The notes below the pieces were generated by a model that saw only the letters and a list, made by a program, of their open reading frames with translations, had not been told where the DNA came from and ran no database searches. From Kiritimatiellales bacterium (GTDB lineage Bacteria > Verrucomicrobiota > Kiritimatiellia > Kiritimatiellales > Pontiellaceae): a stretch of 15,648 nt of DNA. Made by a program: the position numbers and the translations under genes. Every line of letters begins with the position of its first letter. The first letter of the stretch is position 1. This document shows, in pieces, positions 1-6,212 of the stretch. Location of the stretch: contig DAOUQA010000023.1 of NCBI GenBank assembly GCA_030625905.1, positions 1 through 15,648 on the forward strand, in the 5' to 3' direction.

Positions 1-1234
1 TGCCGACTCGCTCAACTGGAACACCGAGGGTTCTGAACAAAGCAACAGCCAAACGTCGCGAAGGCGTGTCATCGCCAGCAAGAAGCGGTTCCAAAAAAGG
101 CAATGCATCTTCGCACCCAGGAAAGTGCTGAGGGCTTTCCAAAACCTTCTTAGCAAATGACAAGTCCCCGTCGAGCAGACGATCCATCCCCCGCAAACAC
201 GACATATCCAACGATAGCAGTTCTTCTCTATGGTCCTCTTTCCCAATATCACTTCCATTGATGCCGAGCGCCCCTAGACAGGGAATCAATTTCCAGAAGG
301 GCAGATCGTGTGTTTCAAGTTGTGCCTTGAAATAGCCGGGAGCCAACCTTGCCAATACCTCAATTGATATTGTAACGGAATGCAGCGACGCCGTCCCCGC
401 ATACTCCGCATCAATCCACGAAAACAGAAGGCTTTTGCACAGGTCGATATTGCCCAACGTAATAAACGGCCGCAGTCCAGACAACGCCTCGCCTCCTCCT
501 TTTTCAAGCAAGCGCAATATTTCCTGACCACTGAATACATCCGGGACGCCACGAAGCTTGTCTAAAATATAGAATGCAAAGGAGGAATTCTCCGAGCCAT
601 TCAAAAGTATCTGTCTGAACAGGGCAACATCCTCTTCCATCAATGGCTCCGGCCAATCCTTGGCGATGAGACGCAGCAACTGCCTATCGTTTTCATTGGC
701 TAGGATTTCCCGGTACACCTCCCGCTTGTTTTCTGGCGGATTTTCAACAAACAAGTCCAGAAGACGAAGTTCACGGACATAGTATGCCAAACTGATTTTA
801 GAGCTCTTGCCCCGTACCCGAATGGGTCGATAGAACTTCCGTCCACCTGAATTTAGCTGTTTTTGCTCAAATTCCGTAAGCGTTGCAGGAACCAGATAAA
901 AGATGCCCATGCCACTCTCTCCGATCCTAAAGGATGCGGTACTGTGATAGTGAGGATCCCAAAAGACAAGATCCTGCCCCGCTTCAGACGATCCTTTAAA
1001 AGATTTGGTTACCTCTATGCGATAAGATCGTGGGCCTCGTCCTAGACTTTCCGTATCCTGGACTTCGACCACGTTCCCTTGAACAACAAGTTCCGCCTCT
1101 TTGATTGCACAATCAAATGGAGGCCGATAGCCGCTTGCCCGAGTTGCCAAAGGAAGGATCCCGATGATAAGCACCAATATCGTCTGCTGAACCCATCTAT
1201 TCATGCCGCCGATGGTGATTCCGATTCGTTTCAT
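1..1234 (-). CDS. Secreted protein of unknown function, C-terminus cut by window edge
   Basis: One uninterrupted minus-strand frame runs from an ATG at 1234 to the left edge, giving about 411 codons with no stop in the window. Two starts are possible. Met1 is at 1234. Met11 (1204) gives a more typical signal peptide, starting MNRWVQQTILVLIIG and ending near ATRA. Neither has a clear ribosome binding site. After the signal comes a probable beta-rich section (VVQGNVVEV, then YRIEVTKSFKG, then GQDLVFWD). This pattern is common in secreted proteins that open with an 'A-D-xVV-x-G-x-V' strand. From about residue 165 the chain is mostly helical, with repeated leucine-rich helices that could be HEAT-like. 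I recognise no catalytic motif. The gene starts only 63 bases after the glutamine synthetase stop, with a terminator in between, so it probably has its own promoter. The open frame is convincing; the function is unknown. Confidence 0.75.
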   Translation of the reverse strand, partial: MKRIGITIGGMNRWVQQTILVLIIGILPLATRASGYRPPFDCAIKEAELVVQGNVVEVQDTESLGRGPRSYRIEVTKSFKGSSEAGQDLVFWDPHYHSTASFRIGESGMGIFYLVPATLTEFEQKQLNSGGRKFYRPIRVRGKSSKISLAYYVRELRLLDLFVENPPENKREVYREILANENDRQLLRLIAKDWPEPLMEEDVALFRQILLNGSENSSFAFYILDKLRGVPDVFSGQEILRLLEKGGGEALSGLRPFITLGNIDLCKSLLFSWIDAEYAGTASLHSVTISIEVLARLAPGYFKAQLETHDLPFWKLIPCLGALGINGSDIGKEDHREELLSLDMSCLRGMDRLLDGDLSFAKKVLESPQHFPGCEDALPFLEPLLAGDDTPSRRLAVALFRTLGVPVERVG

Positions 1235-1246
1235 GGGGAAGAAGAT

Positions 1247-1278
1247 AAAAAAAGGCCCCGCGCAATGCGAGGCCTTTT
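1247..1278 (-). terminator. Intrinsic terminator of glutamine synthetase
   Basis: Read on the minus strand, AAAAGGCC pairs with GGCCTTTT, and an inner CGC/GCG pair continues the stem across an ATT loop. A run of seven T follows. It lies 20 bases past the glutamine synthetase stop. The T-run ends 12 bases before the ATG at 1234 of the next gene, so it should separate the two transcripts. Confidence 0.85.
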
Positions 1279-1297
1279 GCCGGGATGTTCTCCGGGT

Positions 1298-3331
1298 TTA
1301 GATGAAGAGCATTTCGGCGTAGGTCGGCATCGGCCAAAGGTCGGCCGGAACGAGGGCTTCGAGCGCATCGACCGACGCGCGGAGTCCGTTCATGGCCGCG
1401 ACCTGCCCGGCGGGTTCCCCGACCGCTTCGAGGGCGGCAACGCCCGACACCACCTGCTCGAGCAGGCTAGACATTTCGCCAGAAATCCCCGCAACCGCCG
1501 GAACGACGGAGTATTCGGTGATGGCGGTGACGGCGGCCGGAATGATCATCGTTTTTGCGATATCGGCGGCCGCACTGGCCTCGATGGCGATGAGGGTCTC
1601 GTAGGTTTCCTTATAGGTGTTGTAGCGGGACTCCAACTCTTCGTTGCTCAGGACACCATACTTGGCGAAGACATCCTTGGCTTTCTGCGTATTGAGCACT
1701 TCGAGGGCTTCCGGCGTGGAAACCAGGTTGGGTAGGCCAAGCTTGGCGGCTTCGTCGAGCCATTCGTCGGTGTAGCCGTCGCCGTTGAAGAGAATGCGCT
1801 TATGCTGCTTGATGGCCGCGGCAAGAATCTCTTGCAGGGCGGCATTGAACTCCTTGCCTTCGGCCACGGCGGCTTCGAGCTCGGTGCAGATCTCATCGAA
1901 CGCTTCGGCCACGATCGTGTTGAGCACGATATTGGCGCCCGCCGGGCTCTGGTTGGAGCCAACGGCGCGGAACTCGAAACGATTGCCAACGAAGGCGAAG
2001 GGCGAGGTGCGGTTGCGGTCGGTGTTTCCGCGTGGCAGCTTGGGCAGCAGATCCACGCCGAGGTGGATGCTTCCGCCCTCCTTGGAGCTGCTGGCACCAC
2101 CGGCTTCAATCTGTTCGACCACGTCCGTGAGCTGGTCGCCAAGGAAGACGGAAACAATAGCCGGCGGCGCTTCGTTGGCGCCGAGGCGGTGGTCGTTTCC
2201 GGCGGTGGCCACCGAGGAGCGCAGCAGGTCGGCGTGGGTGTCGACCGCTTTCATGAGCGCGACGATGATGGTCATGAACTTGGCGTTTTCGTGCGGGTTG
2301 TCGCCCGGCTTCAGCCAGTTCTTGCCGTCCGGCCCGGAGATAGACCAGTTGTTGTGCTTGCCGGAACCATTGACACCCGCGAACGGCTTTTCGTGCAGTA
2401 GGCAGACGAAGCCATGCTTTTCGGCGGTGGTGCGGAGCACTTCCATGGTGATCATGTTGTGGTCGACGGAAACGTTCAGGGTTTCGAAAACCGGTGCGAG
2501 CTCGAACTGCGCGGGGCATACTTCGTTGTGGCGGGTCTTGGCCGGGACGCCCAATTTCCAGAGTTCGGAATCGAGGTCGGCCATGAAGGCGGCAACGCGG
2601 GTCGTGATGCTCCCGAAGTAGTGGTCGTCGAGCTGCTGGTGCTTGCAGGAAGCCTTACCGAAGAGGGTGCGGCCGGTCTGCTGGAGGTCGGGGCGCTCGG
2701 CGTAGAGGTCTTGATCCAGCAGGAAATATTCCTGCTCGGAACCGAGGGTGGCCTTGGCCATGGTGTCGCCGCAGTCGATGCCGAAGAGCTTGCCAAGGCG
2801 GACGGTCTGCTCGGAGAGCACCTTCATGGAGCGTAGCAGCGGGGTCTTCTTATCGAGCGCTTCGCCATTGTAGCCGCAGAACACGGTCGGGATGCAGAGA
2901 GTGGCCGCGCCGGCATCGGCATATTTAATGAAGGCCGGGCTGGTCGGATCCCAGCCGGTGTAGCCGCGGGCCTCGAACGTGGCGCGCAGACCGCCGGACG
3001 GGAAGGAGGAGGCATCGGGCTCGCCTTGAATGAGTTCTTCACCGGAGAAGGCCGTAACAATACCCCCCTTGAAATCGGGAAAAATAAACGAGTCGTGTTT
3101 TTCGGCCGTCGCGCCGGTGAGCGGCTGGAACCAGTGCGTGTAGTGGGTGACCCCCTTTTCCATGGCCCATTCTTTCATGGACTCCGCCACTTCATCGGCA
3201 ATGCTTGCATCCAGCATGGAACCCGTATCGATGGTCTTCTTCAACGAGGCAAAAGTTGGAGCCGACAGGCGGGCTTCCATGACCGGAAGGCCAAATACGT
3301 TTTCGCCGAATCCTTCAATGGCATTCTTCAT
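1298..3331 (-). CDS. glnN: Glutamine synthetase type III
   Basis: ATP-dependent synthesis of glutamine from glutamate and ammonium in the cytoplasm; the central ammonium-assimilation step. The 677 residues fit the GSIII class (about 700) and not the ~450 of GSI. Class hallmarks are the N-terminal FGENVFG (residues 8-14), THYTHWFQPLTG (62-73) with TAEKHDSF, and ARGYTGWDPTSPAFI (121-135). Catalytic-core motifs are GSEQEYFLLD (197-206), a GKHNNWS segment near residue 325, and RTSPFAFVGNRFEFRA with the ATP/glutamate-binding arginines. The start at 3331 is supported by AAGGAG seven bases upstream. An 18-base perfect palindrome sits about 22 bases before the ATG in the leader. No PII, amt or ntr gene is adjacent, and I found no sigma-54 promoter in the upstream gap. 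Family call is secure. Confidence 0.97.
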   Translation of the reverse strand: MKNAIEGFGENVFGLPVMEARLSAPTFASLKKTIDTGSMLDASIADEVAESMKEWAMEKGVTHYTHWFQPLTGATAEKHDSFIFPDFKGGIVTAFSGEELIQGEPDASSFPSGGLRATFEARGYTGWDPTSPAFIKYADAGAATLCIPTVFCGYNGEALDKKTPLLRSMKVLSEQTVRLGKLFGIDCGDTMAKATLGSEQEYFLLDQDLYAERPDLQQTGRTLFGKASCKHQQLDDHYFGSITTRVAAFMADLDSELWKLGVPAKTRHNEVCPAQFELAPVFETLNVSVDHNMITMEVLRTTAEKHGFVCLLHEKPFAGVNGSGKHNNWSISGPDGKNWLKPGDNPHENAKFMTIIVALMKAVDTHADLLRSSVATAGNDHRLGANEAPPAIVSVFLGDQLTDVVEQIEAGGASSSKEGGSIHLGVDLLPKLPRGNTDRNRTSPFAFVGNRFEFRAVGSNQSPAGANIVLNTIVAEAFDEICTELEAAVAEGKEFNAALQEILAAAIKQHKRILFNGDGYTDEWLDEAAKLGLPNLVSTPEALEVLNTQKAKDVFAKYGVLSNEELESRYNTYKETYETLIAIEASAAADIAKTMIIPAAVTAITEYSVVPAVAGISGEMSSLLEQVVSGVAALEAVGEPAGQVAAMNGLRASVDALEALVPADLWPMPTYAEMLFI

Positions 3332-3353
3332 TTCATATCTCCTTGAGCCTCTT

Positions 3354-3371
3354 GCCCCGAAGCTTCGGGGC
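3354..3371. repeat. 18-bp perfect palindrome in the glutamine synthetase leader
   Basis: GCCCCGAAGCTTCGGGGC is its own reverse complement. It lies about 22 bases upstream of the glutamine synthetase ATG on the transcribed side and is not followed by a T-run, so it is not an obvious terminator. A close relative is at 3485-3502. The same CCCGAA..TTCGGG core forms the terminator at 13714-13743. Confidence 0.75.
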
Positions 3372-3374
3372 CGA

Positions 3375-3480
3375 GGCGGTTGTTTAGTTCATGATTGTTG
3401 GTTGAATAGGGCAAGATACTGGAGTCAAACGGGTGGTACTAAACATCCCAGCAACCAGCAACCTATCAACTATTAACTGG
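3375..3480. repeat. Degenerate inverted repeat between two palindromes
   Basis: The left part contains AGTTCATGATTGTTGGTTG. The reverse complement of the right part reads AGTTGATAGGTTGCTGGTTG, so the two arms can pair imperfectly over about 20 bases. The arms are built from GTTG/GGTT-rich units and are bracketed by the two GCCCCGAA..TTCGGGGC palindromes. Similar but not identical tracts occur in other gaps of this window. Confidence 0.5.
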
Positions 3481-3509
3481 AACAGCCCCGAAACTTCGGG
3501 GCAAGTTCC
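3479..3509. repeat. Extended GCCCCGAA..TTCGGGGC hairpin
   Basis: GCCCCGAA (3485-3492) pairs with TTCGGGGC (3495-3502) across a two-base AC loop. After a short internal bulge the stem continues with GGAAC (3479-3483) and GTTCC (3505-3509). It is a second copy of the palindrome at 3354-3371 with an extended stem. Confidence 0.7.
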
Positions 3510-3741
3510 TCTCATATTAATTGCCCCCAAAACCGGTGGCAATGCACTCCAACTCCAGAAACGGCCTTTGTAAAAAACCTGCCTCCATTCAATTTATGTA
3601 AAATCGAATGCCCTTAAGCATTAAGCGTGCCGAAGACCTGTTGAAAGTTTATCTAGCTGCAGCACAATGTATTACAACTATCAACAAGATCGTTGCGATC
3701 CGAAATAGATACACTATTGTCGAAGCTTTCCCCAAAAAGAT

Positions 3742-3767
3742 ACATAAATGGCACGCTGGCTTTATGT
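3742..3767 (-). terminator. Possible terminator of lpxD
   Basis: ACATAAA and TTTATGT form a seven-base stem around a 12-base loop and overlap the lpxD stop codon. In the direction of transcription an ATCTTTTT run follows. The stem is AT-rich, so the call is tentative. Confidence 0.4.
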
Positions 3768-4805
3768 GTTTTTGGAAGGAGGCATGGTATCCTGCTCTAA
3801 CCGCTTTTCGAGCTGCTTGACCTTATCCTTCAGTTTAGGCAACAGGATCATGTTGGCTATCATTTTCTTGGCCTGCAAGTGTGTCATGGCTGGCGATCCC
3901 ATGACAAAATCCTTGGGTGGCACATCCTTCATCACTCCGGCTTGAGCGCCGATAATTGCGCCGTCGCCCACTTTCAAATGCCCGGCCAATCCGGACTGGC
4001 CGGCCAGAATCACGCGGGATCCAACGGTGGTACTCCCGGATATACCGGCTTGGCCACACAACACGGAATGTTCACCAATCACGACGTTGTGGGCAACTTG
4101 CACCAGATTGTCGATTTTCGTGCCCTTTCCGATTCTGGTCTTGCCGAAACGGGCACGGTCGATTGCCACATTGGCGCCAATTTCCACATCGTCCTCGATG
4201 ACCACTTTCCCAATCTGTGGAATCTTGATTCGCGACCCGTCTTCCTGCACCGCGTAGCCAAAGCCGTCGGAACCGATCACCGCACCGTTATGGATGATGA
4301 CGCAATTGCCAATCTCCGTGAATTCGCGGATGGAAACGAGAGGATGAAGAAAGCAGCTGTCACCGATAGCGGTCTTATATCCAATGTGGCAATTTGGAGA
4401 AACGACCGTATTGGATCCGATTGCGACCCCCTCTTCCACCGTACAGTTTGCCCCGATGCAAACCCCCTCGCCGAGCTGTGCGGATTCGGCAACCACTGCG
4501 GATGGATGCACTCCTGCCAACGGGCTGGGCGGTATTTCGTAAAACAGTTCCGCCGCTTGGGCGAATGCCTGGTCGGAGTTTTCAACGCGCACCAGTGCGC
4601 ATCCGACGGGGCGGTCCCAGTCGTTCGGCACAATCACCGCCGAAGCCTTTGTCGATGCCACTTGTGCAGCATACTTGGGATTGGAAAGGAAACTAATGTC
4701 GCCTGCGCTTCCCTCGCCAAGCCCAGCAACCGCAGTAATTTCAATATCCCCGTCGCCGTCGAGCATGCCGTCAAGCTTTTCAACAATTTCCGAGAGCTTC
4801 ATCAT
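3762..4805 (-). CDS. lpxD: UDP-3-O-acylglucosamine N-acyltransferase (LpxD)
   Basis: Transfers the hydroxyacyl chain from acyl-ACP to the 2-amino group of UDP-3-O-acylglucosamine, the third step of lipid A synthesis. At 347 residues it has the normal family length. The N-terminal uridine-binding domain (about 1-95) includes GDISFLSNPKY. It is followed by a left-handed beta-helix of hexapeptide repeats (about 98-292). His239 in LVQVAHN matches the catalytic histidine, and GSDGFGY (178-184) is the conserved FGY loop. A C-terminal helical tail (LLPKLKDKVKQLEKRLEQ) closes the protein. The start at 4805 follows the skp stop by three bases. GGAG inside the end of skp lies six bases before it, implying translational coupling; a second ATG at 4802 is equally usable. 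lpxD and skp neighbour each other in many Gram-negative genomes, but the usual fabZ/lpxA do not follow here. Confidence 0.96.
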   Translation of the reverse strand: MMKLSEIVEKLDGMLDGDGDIEITAVAGLGEGSAGDISFLSNPKYAAQVASTKASAVIVPNDWDRPVGCALVRVENSDQAFAQAAELFYEIPPSPLAGVHPSAVVAESAQLGEGVCIGANCTVEEGVAIGSNTVVSPNCHIGYKTAIGDSCFLHPLVSIREFTEIGNCVIIHNGAVIGSDGFGYAVQEDGSRIKIPQIGKVVIEDDVEIGANVAIDRARFGKTRIGKGTKIDNLVQVAHNVVIGEHSVLCGQAGISGSTTVGSRVILAGQSGLAGHLKVGDGAIIGAQAGVMKDVPPKDFVMGSPAMTHLQAKKMIANMILLPKLKDKVKQLEKRLEQDTMPPSKNT

Positions 4806-4808
4806 TCG

Positions 4809-5411
4809 CTACTCCACATTGGTCGAGGGCTCCTGATCCAGAGACTCCTCATGCCCTTCGTTCAAGATCGTTAACACTTCGACCGTGATATCCTTTTTGG
4901 GATTCGCAAAGAGAACCACCTGCATGCCGGCGCGGCTCTGTGCCGAGCGATCAATCACACCGGCAAAGCCCTTCTCCTTCGAATAGAGAACGACGGTCTC
5001 GCGGATTTCGTCGAACAACTTGCGGCTCATCCGGGCATTCTGCTGTTCAAGCTGTTGCTTCCGAAGTTTTTCGAAGTCGATCATTTCCTGCTCGCTCTTC
5101 TGCAGCTCCACCAATTTTTCCTCGAGTTGATTGCGTTTGCTCTCGCGGGTCTCTTCGCTCAGGGTTTTGTCGCGGGCATCGTTGCGGAGGGTCTCGACCT
5201 CCTCCTTCAGCACCTTTGCCTCGCCCTCCATCGTCTCGCGCTCGAATTTGATGTCATCCGCCTGTTGCCGGATCTGATCCTGGGCCAACTGGGTCTTATA
5301 GAATCGTTTGAACACCTCCTGGACATCAACAAAAACAACATCACCGGCGGCATGCGCACCAGCGGCATACAGAACGGCAGTCAGCAGAAGGGTCGGGAAA
5401 TGCTTTTTCAT
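4809..5411 (-). CDS. skp: Periplasmic chaperone Skp/OmpH
   Basis: Trimeric periplasmic chaperone that holds unfolded outer-membrane proteins between the Sec translocon and the BAM complex. The 200 residues begin with a signal peptide (MKKHFPTLLLTAVLYAAGAHA, cleavage after residue 21). The mature N-terminus VVFVDVQEVFKRFYKTQLAQ is the family's core beta-strand/helix signature. Residues 45-140 are a long, charged, glutamate-rich coiled coil that would form the tentacles. The chain then returns to the core (FAGVIDRSAQSRAGMQVVLFANPKKDIT). The ATG at 5411 has AAAGGA eight bases upstream. It is the first gene of a tight operon with lpxD. In many relatives bamA sits directly upstream; here that space is gene-poor and carries an apparent transposase remnant. 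Confidence 0.93.
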   Translation of the reverse strand: MKKHFPTLLLTAVLYAAGAHAAGDVVFVDVQEVFKRFYKTQLAQDQIRQQADDIKFERETMEGEAKVLKEEVETLRNDARDKTLSEETRESKRNQLEEKLVELQKSEQEMIDFEKLRKQQLEQQNARMSRKLFDEIRETVVLYSKEKGFAGVIDRSAQSRAGMQVVLFANPKKDITVEVLTILNEGHEESLDQEPSTNVE

Positions 5412-5444
5412 ACTCTAAATCCTTTCTTTTGGAAACAGGCAGGC

Positions 5445-5474
5445 ATTCTACCCAACCCGCCGGGGGGTTTACAA
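5445..5474 (-). promoter_or_regulatory. Possible sigma-70 type promoter for skp-lpxD
   Basis: On the minus strand TTGTAA (4 of 6 to the -35 consensus) and TAGAAT (5 of 6 to the -10) are separated by 18 bases. This places the start of transcription about 25 bases before the skp ATG. The spacer is unusually GC-rich (CCCCCCGGCGGG). Confidence 0.4.
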
Positions 5475-5724
5475 ACAAATCGTGCGGCTATCGGCGAAGA
5501 AGATTCCAGTTCGATTGTCCAATTTCGTTGCTGTAGTCGAGATCCAAGATCTCGGTTGTCTGTGGATACGGAATCACCGACCCCACCTAGAATTTTGGCC
5601 GTAATCCCCTTGATTGTGGAAGAGACCGATTCCAACACCACCGGCTTTTCGAGCAGGTTGCTGGCTGTGATGGTTTGCGATATTTCGCTATCCTTAAGCA
5701 ATGCCCCGAGGCGAACAAGATTAG
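5475..5724. other. Gene-free stretch upstream of skp
   Basis: I see no convincing gene here. A minus-strand frame entering from TTG at 5701 overlaps the skp start by four bases but has no recognisable content. A short hairpin is present: CGAGATC, CAA loop, GATCTCG (5538-5554). An 8-base unit ATTAGGGG is repeated in tandem at 5720-5735, just before the transposase-like frame. The stretch may be decayed coding sequence left by rearrangement. Confidence 0.45.
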
Positions 5725-6036
5725 GGGATTAGGGGTCAGCACGTTGAATACAACCTTGCTCAACACCAACTGTATCGAGACCCATTCAGGAATGTCCGCG
5801 CCAAGATCCGGCGCGTAAGCCGCTGGAGACCCGAGACGCAAATGGCCTCGAAGTGGCTGGCCTATGCCCTGCTCGAAGCCGAACGCGGGTTCCGTCGAAT
5901 CAACCACTGCAAGGATATGGCAAAACTTGCTGCAATCTTGAAAAGTATTTCTTCCCCTCCTCCTGAGGAGGGGAAGAAGGCTTCGCCTTCCTCTTCCGCC
6001 CTTGACCAAGAACCTGCAACCGAGTACAAACCCTAA
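5725..6036 (+). pseudogene. Transposase C-terminal remnant
   Basis: The frame is open from just after a TAG at 5722 to a TAA at 6036 and has no start codon with a ribosome binding site. Its middle reads DPFRNVRAKIRRVSRW, then SKWLAYALLEAERGFRRI and a KDMAKLAAIL helix. From memory this resembles the extreme C-terminus of some bacterial transposases that end RWxAxALxxAExxFRRxxGYxxLxxL; I lean to the IS256/mutator group but cannot confirm it. The catalytic part is absent, so only the tail survives. The last 30 residues (from SISSPPPEE) run through a hairpin and look like accidental read-through. No terminal inverted repeats or target duplications could be identified. Confidence 0.5.
5951..5989. 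repeat. Two adjacent perfect hairpins
   Basis: CTTCCCCTCC (5951-5960) pairs perfectly with GGAGGGGAAG (5967-5976) around a six-base loop. It is followed at once by AAGGC-TTC-GCCTT (5977-5989). They lie in the tail of the transposase-like remnant and may be its original 3' structure or a separate repeat. Confidence 0.6.
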
Positions 6037-6077
6037 CCAATGAACAGGAGGCTACACCTCCAGTTTTAACAACGGAA

Positions 6078-6106
6078 AAAACACCCCGTTTTCCGGGGCA
6101 GGGGTG
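6078..6106 (-). terminator. Orphan terminator-like hairpin
   Basis: On the minus strand CCCCG and CGGGG pair around a GAAAA loop and are followed by TGTTTTTT, a good intrinsic terminator shape. On the plus strand the same bases can pair as CACCCC/GGGGTG followed by ATTTT. No minus-strand gene reads into it within the window, so it is either a relic or acts on plus-strand read-through from the remnant. Confidence 0.45.
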
Positions 6107-6134
6107 ATTTTAAGAACCTTTTACCTGTTTAATA

Positions 6135-6189
6135 TGTGACATGTCGGTTTGACGTGCCCATAATTTCCACTTCGCTGTGTGACACGTGT
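6135..6189 (+). promoter_or_regulatory. Pair of operator-like repeats TGTGACAYGT
   Basis: TGTGACATGT (6135-6144) and TGTGACACGT (6178-6187) are direct repeats 43 bases apart, close to four helical turns. Each contains an 8-bp palindrome: GACATGTC at 6138-6145 and ACACGTGT at 6182-6189. The first overlaps the -35 element and the second lies in the leader, an arrangement suited to repression by a dimeric regulator bound at both sites (inference). Confidence 0.45.
6136..6164 (+). promoter_or_regulatory. Promoter for the polytopic membrane protein
   Basis: GTGACA (5 of 6 to -35) and CATAAT (5 of 6 to -10) are separated by exactly 17 bases. The predicted transcription start is near 6171, leaving a 5' leader of about 40 bases. 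Confidence 0.5.
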
Positions 6190-6212
6190 ATGAACAAAAA
6201 GAGGGTCAATTC

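Larger units (their letters stand above)
3332..3761. other. 430-bp gene-free spacer between lpxD and glutamine synthetase
   Basis: Both flanking genes are on the minus strand, so this holds the end of the lpxD transcript and the leader and promoter of glutamine synthetase. The part near glutamine synthetase (3354-3509) is filled with palindromes and a degenerate inverted repeat, annotated separately. In 3510-3741 I see only AT-rich non-coding sequence. Short frames there have no ribosome binding site or family resemblance. I could not pick a convincing promoter for glutamine synthetase. Confidence 0.6.

Noticed and set aside
3747..3765. TGGCACG resembling half a sigma-54 promoter near glutamine synthetase
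   Set aside because: It is on the wrong strand for glutamine synthetase and the matching -12 GC is missing at the required spacing.
5408..5701. 97-codon minus-strand frame overlapping the skp start by four bases
   Set aside because: It needs a TTG start without a ribosome binding site, has no recognisable family content, and covers the predicted skp promoter. It could be decayed coding sequence but not a supported gene.
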